DNA of 64,000 bases from Austropuccinia psidii (lineage: Eukaryota; Basidiomycota; Pucciniomycetes; Pucciniales; Sphaerophragmiaceae): positions 61,125,112-61,189,111 of the forward strand of contig JALGQZ010000004.1 in NCBI GenBank assembly GCA_023105745.1, given 5' to 3'. Every line of letters begins with the position of its first letter. The stretch's first letter is position 1. Under the pieces are notes generated by a model that was not told where the DNA came from, did no database searches, and saw only the letters and a program-made list of their open reading frames with translations. Shown here one piece after another: positions 10,771 through 24,558 of this stretch. The position numbers and the translations under genes were made by a program.

Positions 10771-12342
10771 TTATCTTTTTGAGTTAAAAATGGCACTTTC
10801 AAAAGCATTCTCCATTTCAAACCTCCAAGAATTATTGGCCCATTTAGTAATCATTTCAGATTTCCACCAAGACCAATCATGTTTTCTATGATCTTGTCTC
10901 ATCTTGTAATACCATCTCTTTGCAGTTCTGGTAAACAGAAAGTGTAATTTTCCCACTATAATCTCATCAGGTATGTGAAAATCTTCCTGCAACATATCAA
11001 TAGTTCTGATGAACTCAAAATGGTTGTATTCTCCTTCACCAGAGAATGTTGGCCATTCTTCCAATTTGGAAATATCTTTTTCAGAGATAACTTTTTCTCC
11101 TAATAATGGGGTCAAACTTCCTTTAACAGAAGGTTTTTCTCCAGTCAAAGGTGTAGAATGTCTTGGCATATGTGGTTCATAATTCTTATGAATTTGTTCT
11201 AAATTTGCAATGATTTCATTTTTTAACTTCTTCCTTTCACTGTCACTTTTTGCCAAATGTGTGGCAAACTGTTTGGTATTTTTAGTTATTTCCAAGACAT
11301 GATCTTTCAGAATATTAAGTTGATCATTAACGTTTAAAATGGAAAGTTCTTCCATTTCATCATTTTGAACTTTACATTTAGTCTCAATTCTGTCACATGT
11401 ATTGGTAATTGAATCAAGTCTGACATTTGTCAATTGATACCATTCAGTATACTTTTTGTCATTTCTTTTTAATTCACTCATTTCCAATATGATTTTATTT
11501 AACTTTGCATCAAATTTGCCAAGTTCTACATCAATACTAGATTTAACAAAGTGTATTTAATCTATTATTTGTGTGTAAAAGTCCGGTTCATCCTTTCCTG
11601 CTCTTTGGCTGTGAATTCCATAAGAGTTCTGGCTGTATTGAAGACACTGTCCACTGCTGAAGGCTCCAATTTGGGAATCCTGTACCCTTGTGGGTCAGGT
11701 CTGTGCCAATTGGCTTTGCCTTTGCCCTTGCCTTCATGGTTCTTGGGACCTTTTTGCTTTTTCTGAGGTCCTTTGGGCTTGTCTTTGGACACTTCTGGAG
11801 CTTGTTTGGAGCTGGTAGACACCACTGGGCTTTCTGTCTCCAAAGCTGGAGTCATTTCCAACTCCTTCTTCTGGTCTATGGATAGAAGAATTTGGCTCTT
11901 CAACCAGTTATATATCTTTTTGACTTTGTCTTTGCAAGACAATGGGCTCCAACCTCCTAAGAGTTCTATGGTCTTCTCCTGGCCCAAAAAGCTCTTGTGG
12001 TGTAAGTAGGAGTTCATGGCTCCCTGCCAAAGGCTTGGGCATATTTTCCACTCCTCTTATATGGCTGCTCTGAACCAATTTTTGTATTGGCGTTGATGAA
12101 TTTCTATTGCTTCCACTTGAAAGTGGTTCAGCCCTTCAAATATCATCATGAATCAGTCCACATTCAGAATTCACGTCAAAATTTGTGGGTATAGACCTTG
12201 GGGAATGGGGGGCAACTCTGGCATCCTCCATATGTGTCTTTCTTGAGGACGATTTAACACTTCTGGATTTGGTCTTGCCTCTTCCTTGTCCACATCCATC
12301 TGGTTGGACTGAATAGTTGCTTCCATTTCTTGTATGCACCAT
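10771..12342 (-). pseudogene. gag: Gag region of F2 copy 2a, frame-broken
   Basis: Three open pieces in sense order: 12342-12136 (starts MVHTRNGSNYSVQPDG, basic), 12017-11565 (Lys/Gln/Pro-rich) and 11487-10771. The last has coiled-coil-like helices, then a gag core with WPTFSGEGEYNHFEFI and TAKRWYYKM. These pieces are collinear with one longer gag and are separated by frameshifts. The word pattern FSGEGEY-H-EFI is shared with the F3 gag at 60110-60150 (FPGSGEYDHMELI), so F2 and F3 are related lineages. Confidence 0.75.
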
Positions 12343-12941
12343 TTTTATGTCAATTCAAGATAAAATAAGAATTGGAAACAGAAAACACACACCTTTTGGT
12401 GGCTGTTTTGATTGTTCTGTTTTAAACAAAGTGCCTCTTTTAGCAACTTGCACTTCAATACTGTCTTCAGATTCTGCTTCTAAAGATTCTGGACTTGTAA
12501 TGTATCTTTTACCAAGTCTGTTACCATCTGCACAGTATTTGATTAAAGACACTAGAGAAAGAATCAATAAAAGAAAATTATTCTTTATACTTTTAAGATA
12601 TGTTTAATATTTTTTAGAAAGTTTTGATTTTTTAATATTAAAAAATTATTCTTCATAAAGGAAAAAAAATTAAAATTTAAGATTTTGAATCAAAATTAAT
12701 TCAGAGTAACTCCAAGAATAATTTTATAAGTTTTTGGATGTGAGAAAGCCACGTGTAAAAACAGTATAAAATCAAACCAAATTTCTCAATGAAAAAAGAT
12801 TTTAAGACAATTTCAAAAAAAGAAAAAGAATTTTAACTTCAAATTGGACGAAAAAAAATTATTAAATTGATATATTATAAAACTTAAAAATATATTAATT
12901 AAGGGTACAAGTTTCAAAAAACATGGCCAGGCCCTCAAATG
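12343..12941. other. AT-rich leader of F2 copy 2a
   Basis: About 600 bp without a convincing gene, very AT-rich from 12570 to 12900. It is the region between the F2 5' LTR and gag, now cut from its LTR by the solo F1 LTR. The last five bases (12937-12941, AAATG) are the left target-site duplication. Confidence 0.55.
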
Positions 12942-14463
12942 TGTCACAGGGGCTCTTATAGAAGCAAGAGGGCCTGGCACTCAGGAATCAAGAACTCACT
13001 TGGAGGGCTCCAAAAGATAAAGGAATAATAAAGATTTAATTTCTTTAAAGAATAAGAGTGGAAAAGACAAGTATGCCAAAGATAAAAAGAAAAGAATAAG
13101 AAGCCAAAGGCCAAAGATAATAAAGGAAGCCAACCAAGTGAATCCTCAATTCACTGTTTCAACTTAAGATTATCAGTATTAACTTTAATAAGGTAAAAGA
13201 AAACAAGGATAAAAATAAATCCAACATATTAATTAACTGGGGAAAAAGTCCCCAGGTGCTGAAAGGTGGCCAGTATATGTGAAAAACTGAAAGACTGATC
13301 CTGGAAGGTGAATCAATTGACTGTATTGTCCGAATCGGGAAATACAGTTCTGGCCATCTTGAAATTTGATCTATGTGATGGAATTCACACAGTGGAATAT
13401 GAAATGGCCCAATTGGGCCAAGGCCATACAGGTTGATTGAATGAGGCCTGTACAGATGAATTGAGTTGTCCAAGGAGTATTGAAATACTTGATGCCTTGA
13501 CAACTGATTGAATTGATGTAATACCTCTTGAAAATTTCCCTTTTTGAATAATCCTGAATAATGTACCAACCCAACTCCTGCAGATACAGGTGGTTGGTAT
13601 CCTTGAAGAGTCTTCAGATTGCCGCCATAACTTGTCAGACTGATGAGTGAATAATCCTCCTTGGAGATGGGTGTTGGATTGTGGAATTTGGTCCTGAAAA
13701 CGTCACCATTGAATTTCTGAGCAAAAATGGTGCATAATGGTATATAATACGATATATGCACCAAGCCTGCAACCTCCAGTACAGACAGTAAGAAGGAATG
13801 GAAGGAATTCCCCATAACTTGAGGGGAAGGCTGACTGAGCTGATCTGGTGGCCTCTGGTGGTTGCCGGAGGCCATGGCTGAGATATTGGTCCATTGTGGT
13901 CCATGGCCAAAAATGGGTCCTACAGGATTTATGGCCAAATTGGTGTCCAACAGGTCTTTGGCCAATTTTGGGTCCAAGGGATTGGTGGCCAATTGTGGTT
14001 TGGGACCCACCTGGCTGCCCCCTATTGGCCTCATTGTATTAGGCCAAAAGGGGCCTAATTGGCCAGCGGACCGTAGACCGTGAATCACGGCCCACAGGCC
14101 ATAGGAGCTGTAGGGGGCCTAAATGGCCCAAAAAGGCTATTTAGGCCTAAACCCCCTTAATGAAAAGGGGGTGCCAAGATTGGATAGAGATGGCTAGGGG
14201 GCCTGGAGGCCCCTAGAAGACAAAAGGACCCCCAGGCCCAAAATCAAAGACAAAGGCCTGGGGGTTGGTGATATGAAAATTGGCCAAGGAGGCCAATGAT
14301 GGCAGGATATGGCCATTGGAATGGGTTATGGCGTAAGAGCCGTAGAATTCCCAAGGGGGCCAATTGGCCATAAATAATATTACGTGACCAATTGGCCCCA
14401 ACTTGGCTCCAGGTTGGATTTCTGCAACCATCAAGGAGGAGGGTCAAACTTGTGGTTGTGACA
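12942..14463 (-). mobile_element. Solo LTR of family F1 with AAATG target duplication
   Basis: On the minus strand it starts TGTCACAACCAC and ends GAGCCCCTGTGACA. AAATG occurs directly on both sides (12937-12941 and 14464-14468). No F1 internal sequence is attached, so this is a solo LTR left by recombination. The 1522-bp length agrees with the 1557-bp LTR of copy 1b. The interior is GGCC-rich (13850-14400) and holds CGGACCG-type motifs near 14069. The minus-strand open frame at 13159-14088 is low-complexity LTR sequence, not a gene. Confidence 0.93.
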
Positions 14464-14466
14464 AAA

Positions 14467-16346
14467 TGTAAGATGTGTCTATGAAACTGTTGATAATATT
14501 ACTATTAGTCAAAATTACTATGACCTTTCTTATGAAATATGATAATAAAAATTATTATAACCACAATTAAATAATTGAAGAAGTATTTCTTTTACGTGCT
14601 ATACACTACTAGTGATTATAAGAGTAAGTAGTAATTGTCTACAAGAATCAATTACAAGAAGAATTTAATAATAAAATTATTTTAATATATAATTCTCTTT
14701 TACAAGAATAACTATAAAGATAATTCTTGAGGAAAAATGTTACTAGAGAAAAACTTTAAGAATTAAGATAAATCACTCACTATTAATCCAATGAACCTTT
14801 GAGAAGATAATAGTAGAGAAACTTGATGTAGAATTGTGGATTTAATGGATCAAAATTGATTTATAGCAGTATTACAACAAAATATAGTTTATTTCTATGA
14901 TTTCACATCTTTCTAGTTGATTTCTGAAAGAATAAAATACTTAAGAAATATTTTTAACTAAAACTTACTTGTTTGGTAATAAAGGTATAATATAATAATG
15001 TGATAATTTGGAAAAAACAGCAAGAGGAGGCCTCTTTTAGGTCTAAGACAGCTCACAGAGGCGTGCCATGGCACAAACTTAAAACCAGTGAGTGAGAAAA
15101 CATAAACCTTTTTGGATTACTGATTGCATCATCTGTTGTCATGCAAGATTATCATAATTACTTGATTGAGGCTTTTAGGTGACTACCAACCCATTTATGG
15201 TTAAGAATAAAAGTAGTAACAGCTGTAAATCTTATTTTATTCCAAAATAATCATTGATTCCTCAAAGGTATCAATGTTATTGGAAATTTCATCACAGAAC
15301 GTATTTTCTGTAAATTTTTAAAGACTCTGTGTTTCACGTGGAATCATCAAAAATGGACTGTAAGTAAAACATTTCATTTTACATATAAAAGTATAGTTCG
15401 TTTTGGTTTTTAAATGAATAATACAGTTCGTAATTGGTCCTGAAATTTTCAGAAAGATTCATCAAGAATTGTATTTTTAATGAATTTTTGAAGTTTTTAC
15501 CTCATTTCTACATAGAATTACAAATAGCAGTTTATGACCGGTTGCTATGAGGTAAATCAATGGATACTAGTCCAAAAATAGTCTTAATTACTCGTTTGGG
15601 GCTTATCCATGGTAAGTCATTAAGAATTGACATGGTTACAGGAATCTAAGTTGTTCTTTACCTCCTTGGCACATCAAAACAGCAGGTTATTTGCTATTTT
15701 CTTATGATTTACTGAAGTTGTAACATGGTAACCAGGTTCCCAAAAGGTTTTGATTTACTGATTGGGCCAAGATCAGCCATGGATCCAAGCTTTGGAGCTG
15801 TCCACGCCTCAGAGGCCTCAGAAGTTGGGTACCCTGGCTCTTGTTGATGTCTTTTGTCCCCCTTGCCTATTCTTTACGTCAAAATAGATTTGTAAGCTTC
15901 AAGTGAGATATCCACTATGGGTGTACCAAAGGTGCATGTAAGCATACCATAGTATTAAGTGCCCAAACAATGCATAAAACTACTCTTAGTGTATTTGCAA
16001 CATGGGATTTCTCACATTCCCATTATTTAGGAATAAAATAGAGAAAAACAAAAAAATTCACAGATCTTTTATGTGGTATTGAAGTATTTTCCATATTACC
16101 ACCTCAAAGAGTTGATTTGAGCTTACTCCTCTATGTAGCTACCCCAGGTGAATTTTTGTGTAGCATCCAAATCTGGCCTTGAATCCATGGATTTACTTAC
16201 TCAATAAAAAGCTATTCATCTTGTCTGAAATCAAAAATGATGAATTTTGAATATATGCATGACTTATGGGTTATGCATAGTTCGGAATTTATTTTTAAGA
16301 TAATTGTGGCCTATTTTGGTATGTAAAATATACCTCAAGGCTCACA
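14467..16346 (-). mobile_element. 5' LTR of F2 copy 2a (1880 bp)
   Basis: On the minus strand it starts TGTGAGCCTTGAGGTATA and ends CACATCTTACA. It is collinear over its whole length with the F2 LTR at 52992-54867 (1876 bp). AT-rich blocks alternate with conserved words, including the near-palindrome AAGAGGAGGCCTCTT (about 15029). Its outer edge at 16346 abuts F3 integrase coding sequence. The expected target duplication begins GTTGT (16347-16351). Confidence 0.88.
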
Positions 16347-16915
16347 GTTGTATATACTATTTTACTTACTCTATCATAGACTCAGCCTGACACTAACAAA
16401 TACAACAAACAGAGATATGACAAGACCCAGAATCAACCAGACTTCAGAGAAGGGGGCCAAGTGTTAGTATTTATCCTGAAATTCAACAACCTCAAAGGCC
16501 CAAATAAAATGAGAGACTCATTTTTGGGACCATTCACTATCATTATATTGATCAGGGAAAATTCAGTGGAGGTCAGACTCACACAAGACTTCTCTAGCAA
16601 ACACCCAGTGTTCATAGTGAGTTTAGTTGAACCTTACCACCAAACAGGAGAGGATAGGTTTCCCCAAAGAAACAAGAGCCACACTCCATAGAACATAGTT
16701 GAAGTAGAGGACTCCCCTGTCCAAGTGAAAAAGAGAGTTCATGCCAGAAATATCAGTCTCGATGGTAAATACCATAGACAATATTTGGTCAGAACTGAGA
16801 AGCAAACAGCTGATAAATGCAAGTGGTTTGAAGAATATGCCATACTAGATTTTTACCTTAACCTGAAGAGATTCATAGCCTCTATGAGAGCTGAAAAGTG
16901 TCATCAATCATGAGG
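16347..16915 (+). pseudogene. C-terminal end of F3 copy 3a integrase
   Basis: The plus strand encodes the end of an integrase: NKYNKQRYDKTQ, then DFREGGQVLV, a GPY/F-like module (LKGPNKMRDSFLGPFTI), RKHPVF-like words and a chromo-like tail ending near 16911. At least one in-frame stop (TAG, 16690-16692 region) interrupts it. The rest of 3a should lie left of the window, because F2 copy 2a inserted at its left edge. Confidence 0.75.
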
Positions 16916-16922
16916 CTTTTTT

Positions 16923-16932
16923 AGAGGAAGAG
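16923..16932 (+). promoter_or_regulatory. Polypurine tract of F3 copy 3a
   Basis: AGAGGAAGAG followed by TA directly precedes TGTCAGCC, the start of the F3 LTR. It places the F3 3' LTR start at 16935. Confidence 0.65.
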
Positions 16933-16934
16933 TA

Positions 16935-18115
16935 TGTCAGCCTGTGATTCAAAATTAGAGCACAAGCATAGAAGCCACAATACCATAAACCAATGGTAGA
17001 GTAAAATACCACCAAAACATGGAGCTGAGACAAACTTGCTCAAAGCTTTCAAAAAAGGAGAAACTCCCCTTTTTCCAAATCTACAAGTCCCATAATAATA
17101 GGGAAAAAAACAAATTTATTCAGGCTCAAAGCAGCTGCTGAGAATAAACCTTAATTTTCACCTCTCATCTAAAATCCAGAGAATGAGGCTGAACACCATA
17201 AACTGGGTGATACAATTGAAGCTCTCAGCCAGGGCTATCCAATGTTACTAGCCAAAATGAGCTAGCATCAAAACTACAGAAGTTAAGCCAAATTAAAGCC
17301 AAATAAAGTTGAATAAAATATTTACCTCTCATCTAACTTCTAAAGCTTTAGTATTAGATACTTAAAGTGGGGTCACTTTAGAAAGAGAAAAATCAGGGCT
17401 ATGTGTTGGTTCCATCCATTTCCCAATAATTCATATTGATCCAAATTTATGGAGCAAACAATTTCCATATAGAATTTGAGTAAAATCCATATTTGGATAA
17501 TGGGAATTGAACATGGTATAACTTTGCCATATCTAATGCAAACTATACCAAATGATGTACCATTTTGTATACCCTATACAGGAATACACAATGAGCCACC
17601 TTTAAGCTCAATATCTTGAAAACTGACAACTTTATGGTAGCTGGAAGGCTAGAATTCCACAGTTGGGTCAATCCACCTTTACTGTGGGATACTTTCCCAT
17701 ATACTTGAATATGATGTGTAAATTAGACAAAAGAGCCTGTTCATCCTTCAATACCTCATAGTTTCTTCAATACTGGGGTCCCATACAGGTTTTGTAGAGC
17801 AACCTATGCATCATATATTTCAGAAGAGGGCTGTGTGGTCCTCAGATGAAATTTTTTTATTTGAATTGGTGAACTCTGCCCAGATATTGTTTCAACACCA
17901 CATCTTAGACCAATACAGGCTATAAAGTCCTTGAAAAACTCACAAGCCACTCCTTGGAAGTGAAAAATCTTCACTTATCCTATTTTAAATGGTCTGGAGG
18001 ACACATCCACCCATTTTCAGGATAAAAAGTGACCTTTCTTTTCCCAAAAGAGTAATCCTTTCCCTTCCCTTGAATTCCTAAACTGTACAACTGTTTACTG
18101 ACAGTTAAATCACAA
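16935..18115 (+). mobile_element. 3' LTR of F3 copy 3a, right end lost
   Basis: It starts TGTCAGCCTGTGATTC and is collinear with the F3 5' LTR at 56514-57901. Shared words are CACCTCTCATCTAA, ACCAAAACATGGAGCTGAG and CATTTCAGGATAAAAAG. Similarity fades after about 18100, before the last 200 bp of the LTR. The end coordinate is approximate. Confidence 0.7.
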
Positions 18116-19831
18116 AATAAGTAAAAATACCATAAAAAGGCATAAATTATTGATTATATCAGAAACCAATCAATAAAAATTTGGAATAAATTACAAAATT
18201 GGATTATCAATTAAAAAATACACATATAACATGCTTGTGTTATATCTGTAAAGTCAATACTTACTGAGATAACCTGAAGATATGCAGTTTTATGATCAGC
18301 ACATATATTCATGGTTTTTAGCTCATATATTTTGTGTTTTGCATGATAAAAAGGTGAACCAAAAATAAAGTTACCACAATGCACCTCTAATAGCACAGGT
18401 ATAAGATTTATTTGACATGCTATAGACAAGGTTAAAACCTACAATGTTTTATTGAGCAAAATAGCAATAGCTACTGACCACTTTATATTAAAAGTGGTCC
18501 AAAGTTAAGAAAAGTATATATTAATACTCTACTAGCTCATATGTGAAGAATTATGTAATTTTCATTATGACATTCAAAGTAAAACCCCATGAAATCATGG
18601 TTCAAAGTCTTAAATAGTAGATTTTGACAGAAAAGATGAGTTACAAGAAAAATCATCAAAAATAGAGTTTTGATGATGTAATGGAATTGTATTGACAGCT
18701 CAGTGAGAGCAAGCCAAGCTATCAGACTTATCTTTCTTAATTGTTTAGCATGAATAACTCTAAATTTCTTAATGATCACAGTTAAAGCTTAAAAATGATC
18801 TTTTATGATCACTAACTGTAATATTAATTTAATTTTAACAGTTAAATAAGTGATAAAGCTTGTGGATACTATTATAGTATGATTGAAGCTAATAAAACTC
18901 ACAAATCCTAAGCCTTTTTCAAGCCTATGAGGTAAGCAAACTTAGAGTTACCATGATAACTCTAAATAATGAAGTAATAATGAGAGAAGAAGGTTTAAAT
19001 ATGCTGCAATCATCACTAAGCCTTGAAATATTTATCAATTCCAGTGTATAATATCAATAAATGTCTACAAGGAGCCTTCTTGTCTATATGAAGAAAGATT
19101 TCAATATAAATAGAGCTCTTTTTCCTCTATTCCCCCCTCAGACAAATCAAAAACACTGAAACATTAAATTAAAAGGTAATTTCCTTATTCTTTATATATA
19201 CAAGTATTATATCATTAAATATCAACAATAAGCCTTTTAGTAATCACCATTTTTGATGTGATTAATGTAATATTTTGTTGTTTTTGTTTAATTCTTTCAA
19301 AAATCTCTTGATCCACATAAGAATAGTTCAATTTGTAATTCTCTCTAGTTTTTATGGTAAATAAAATGTAAATAAGCTGTTTTTATATTATTAGGCATAA
19401 ATTTATTCAAAATTATTATATTAAGCGTTGAAATTATGTTATTTTCACTTATTATAGTATCTTTCTGTTTATTATTTTCAATAATTCTTTTATTAATATA
19501 AAAACTATTTATATTAATATACAACTTTAATATTAGTAATATTATTGCTACGATTTTTTTTATTGAATAAAAATTTTCATACCTTTGTTATTTTTTGGTA
19601 GCAATAATAAAGTGCCATGAATATATCAGTTATCAAATATTAATATTCTTATTTATATGATGTCATTTTATTTATTTAAATAATATAATTATTTTGATGC
19701 CAAAAGTATAATAATTATTTATTATTATACTTATTTTTAATCTTATTAATCATTCAAATTAGGAAATTGAGAGTAAAATAAGTAAAATATTAGTAATTTT
19801 TAGCTATTGTTTCATATTCAAGCCTTACAAG
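18116..19831. other. Unassigned AT-rich sequence
   Basis: I see no gene and no match to other parts of the window. A 9-bp inverted repeat (TTAGAGTTA / TAACTCTAA, about 18943-18966) and a TATA-like box (TATAAATA, 19105-19112) followed by a pyrimidine-rich stretch suggest an old LTR-like promoter, but no LTR ends could be defined. Confidence 0.35.
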
Positions 19832-21655
19832 ATTCAGAATAAGAAACAAAGCCAAATGACCAAAGAGAAAACCAAGCAATTCCTGTATTCACTGTTTCAA
19901 CCTTTCAGAAAGAATAATGGAATTAGTAAGGGATATGACCATCAAATATCCACTGACAGGAAAGAAAAGAGGTTAAAATGACTGAATTAAAAATATCAGT
20001 ATCTACTATCAAGAGTAAAGAACTTAAAGGTAGAAATACCTCCTAGTATATTAATTAATTGGGGTAAAAAGCCCCTCAGGGTTGAAATAGAGGCTGGTAT
20101 ATATGAAACATTGAGAAGTTGACTCCTCCAGACTGACAACTGTTCTATATTGAATCCTTGAAGCTGTATGTATTGCTTGAGGAAATATACACCTTGCCAA
20201 ATTGGGAAATGGACTGTGTTGAATTATCTTCCCAGAGTCTATGGTTGAAATACAGGTTTCTATGGAACAAGACTGTATTGAGCTAATGTAGTTGCTAAGG
20301 TGCATTGATAGATTATTGACACTTGAAAACTGGTTTGGAACTCTCTCTTGCATATCCCTTGAGATGAACTGCAAGTATTCCCTTGGAGGAATACTGAATT
20401 CTTGAACAAAACCAATACCTGACGATTGAGATGATTGGTATTGAATTAAAAACTGAGCGTGAGCCTTGACTAATATTCCTGAAAATATTGCGCCATAAGT
20501 GCTGAAAGGTATTTTTGAAAGTGAAGGATGGCCCCTTGATTTAGTCAACATTGTATTTCTGGTGAAAGAAAATGCATAATGGTGTATAACACCATTTATG
20601 GCACTTTTGGTTCTTGAAGGGAAAAGGTGGCCAAAAGACTTCTGGCAAATGGCCTTGAAAAATATTGGAAAAGGTGTTTTTGAGAGGCCCATAGGCTTTC
20701 TGGGTGCTTGTGCAAAGTTTTGCTGTTTTGGCCATTTTGGGGTTTCTGTGTCACATGGTGGAATGTGATATATAACTTGCCAGTATTAACTGGTCTTTCA
20801 ACCAGTTTAATAGCCTTTTTGGCAAGACTTCCCTTTGTTGAGGTCTGGAAGACAGCATTGTGAAAAAAATGGTTACCAATGTCATGAGTTTGATTCTGGT
20901 TGGAGACAAGGGGAGGTCTCAATCAAACAACCAACAATTTCTGGGTTTTCCACTCCATTGGCATACAAGGATTCTGCCCCTTGGGCATTCTGTGTAGGCT
21001 TCTCTTGTGACTAATGTAGCTCCATGAGGAGGACATGGGTAACACCCTCAGCTAAATGCACTTCAGGACACAGTGCTCTAAACCCAGGGGTATTGTAACA
21101 TGGTGGAATCTGATCTACAACTTGCCAGTATTAACCAGTATTTCAACTGGTTTAATAGCCATTTCAGCAAGAGTTCCCTTTTTCAAGGTCTGGCAGACAA
21201 CATTGTTACATTCTTGTCAAAACAAGCCTGTACAGGTCTAAAACTGTATTTGCGCAAAATGCAAAAAATGTGAAAATGTTTTGTTTAACCTCAAATGGCC
21301 TGATATGGCCATTTGGGAATATTTTCCATATTTCATGGGAAAATGGTATAATATGGGCAAATGCACAAAATGTGTAAACCTGTGTTTACAACTTAAAAAG
21401 CTAATAAAGCCTTTTGGGCTGCATCTACCCTGTTGACTGGGAAATTCCCAAAAGTTTCCAAGGTCAGAAAATGGCCAAGAAGGGCCTGATGATGGTGTAG
21501 GGGTCAGATTGGCTCAACATGATGAAATGGCCATAAAAAGTGAAAGTGGCCAATTTGGCCAAAGAATGAGGTATATAGCCAAATTGCCATAAGTTGGATA
21601 TCAAATTGATATGCCATAAAATATTCCAAGATGGTAATTATCCATGGTTGTGACA
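19832..21655 (-). mobile_element. F1 LTR fragment with an internal duplication
   Basis: On the minus strand it starts TGTCACAACCATGG at 21655 and is collinear with the F1 solo LTR until about 19832. The last 130 or so bases of the LTR, including the CTGTGACA end, are missing. An internal segment is duplicated (20748-20864 and 21094-21213, 348 bp apart). Shared words are ACATGGTGGAAT, AACTTGCCAGTATTAAC and TTTAATAGCC. The open frames here are low-complexity LTR sequence. Confidence 0.75.
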
Positions 21656-23268
21656 ACTTCCTAGAAATTTGCATTCATGAAAAAACAATGAAGCTGTATT
21701 TAAGTGATATAAATCACAATATTTCTCCTGAAAGATCAAATTAAGCCAAAAAAGCTCTTATTAGAGCTCAATAACAATATTTTTTATTTCAAATGAAGTA
21801 GAAATGCTATCATAATTTGTAGATTTTCCTTTTGAATATCTTCAAAGTCAAAGAGATTTCATATCAAAATTTGACTTATTTTTTAATTATTTGATATCAA
21901 GAGTAGTTGTATTTACTATTTCCAACACCATGGTCCAAACAGGTCACTTATTATTCAATAAATGGCATTAAATCCAAAAACAAGTTCCCCCCAAAATATT
22001 TCCATCTTTAGAGTACTTGAGATAAATTACATAATTATCTGATCAAGCGATTTCATATTTTTCAAAAATTGGGCAGTCAATTATTTCATTTTGAATCTTT
22101 TGAAAACCTTTAAATTTAGTTTCAAATATTTAGAGTTTGTGAGAAAAAAAGCCAAAAATTTTAGAGCCAATTATTGAAAAAACTCAATATAAAAGAATTA
22201 TTCCACAAGAAAAAATATTTTACCTGATAGATGAAGATTCTATCTCTATCAAGGCTTTGTTACAAAATCTAATATCTCATTGATTCTCTCATGATTTGCC
22301 AGATGCCTTTTCTTATATCAATTCACCTGTGGATAAAACAAGAAACATAATAAATTTTTCTGATTATGGGCTTTTGGAAAAAGACACTTTTACCATTTTA
22401 GTAATTGCTTTAAAAATGGAAGGGAATATTCAATAAAAATCTCAAGAACAAACAGAAGGGTAATCAGATTTTCTGCTTGAAAATTGACATTTGTAAAGCT
22501 GTTTTTGACTGGAAATTTATACAATGAAAGAAACTTAACTATCCAATTGACTGCTTAACTTCAACCAATCACATCCAATTCCCAAAGATTGAGATTGGCA
22601 GCAGTTTTCAAACCAGCCAATCAGTCTGCCCTAGGCTGGTCATTGTTTCATACTCTTAATCAATTCTTATCAAAGAAGTTAGATACTCAGTTTCCTGGTA
22701 TGAAAATTCCTTTGGCAAACAAAGCACGTTCGTGTAGATTTCCTAATGACTATGAAGAATTTTATTTGGACTAACAATAGTGCAAATGGATGTTTTTTGA
22801 TTGACTTGACACTACTCCTTCATTTCAAAATTTCTCAAATGATGAGTGGAATTTCCTTCTATCAAACCAAAACTACTTGATTATATGTTTCTTTGTTTTT
22901 GAATGAGCTTTGATTGTCTTTGGCCACAAAACCTTCTCCTTGGCCCCTGAAAGTCATGATAAACTCTCTTTGGGTTGTGCCCACTGGATGGGTGCTAATA
23001 TGAAAATTTCTCCATAAATTTTAAATTGTAAATTTGTTCATAAACCTCAGAAAAGTTCAAGTCTTTTTTTTTCTACATTTGAGCTCAGTTGAGCCTCAAG
23101 AAATTGGGTGTGATTGCTGAGTGATTTGTGCGCCACCGGCCAGACTCACCGTCATCGCCGCCATCCCAGTTCCTTCTATTCTGCCCCTTGGCAGCGGCCG
23201 TCCGAGATTCTCAAAAACAGTCAGACCTTTTCTTACTTGGCACGTTAATCGAGGCACAAATACGCAAG
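21656..23268. other. Region upstream of dpm1
   Basis: The left part (21656-22550) is AT-rich without a gene. At 22540-22790 there is a less AT-rich stretch with two CCAAT-like boxes and a short plus-strand frame ending KARSCRFPNDYEEFYLD. It might be a terminal exon, but nothing identifies it. CpGs become frequent from about 23130, marking the dpm1 promoter/5' UTR. Confidence 0.4.

Positions 23269-24558
<1,290 letters not shown>

Larger units (their letters stand above)
7739..16346 (-). mobile_element. F2 copy 2a: Ty3/gypsy element, 3' part displaced by 1a
   Basis: On the minus strand the 5' LTR is at 14467-16346, then an AT-rich leader (split by a solo F1 LTR), gag, protease, RT, RNase H and the zinc-binding end of integrase. 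The sequence stops abruptly at 7739 at the edge of the F1 LTR. The relative 2b continues through the integrase core at the equivalent point (below 56131). The missing integrase core and 3' LTR should lie left of the window, beyond the 5' LTR of 1a. Several frame breaks make it non-autonomous. Confidence 0.85.

Noticed and set aside
13159..14088. 309-codon open frame on the minus strand
   Set aside because: It lies wholly inside the F1 solo LTR and has low-complexity GGCC-derived composition.
20051..20692. 213-codon open frame on the minus strand
   Set aside because: It lies inside the F1 LTR fragment, with no domain and no conservation with the other LTR copies.
22589..22774. Short plus-strand frame upstream of dpm1
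   Set aside because: It might be a terminal exon, but no start, splice context or family could be recognised.
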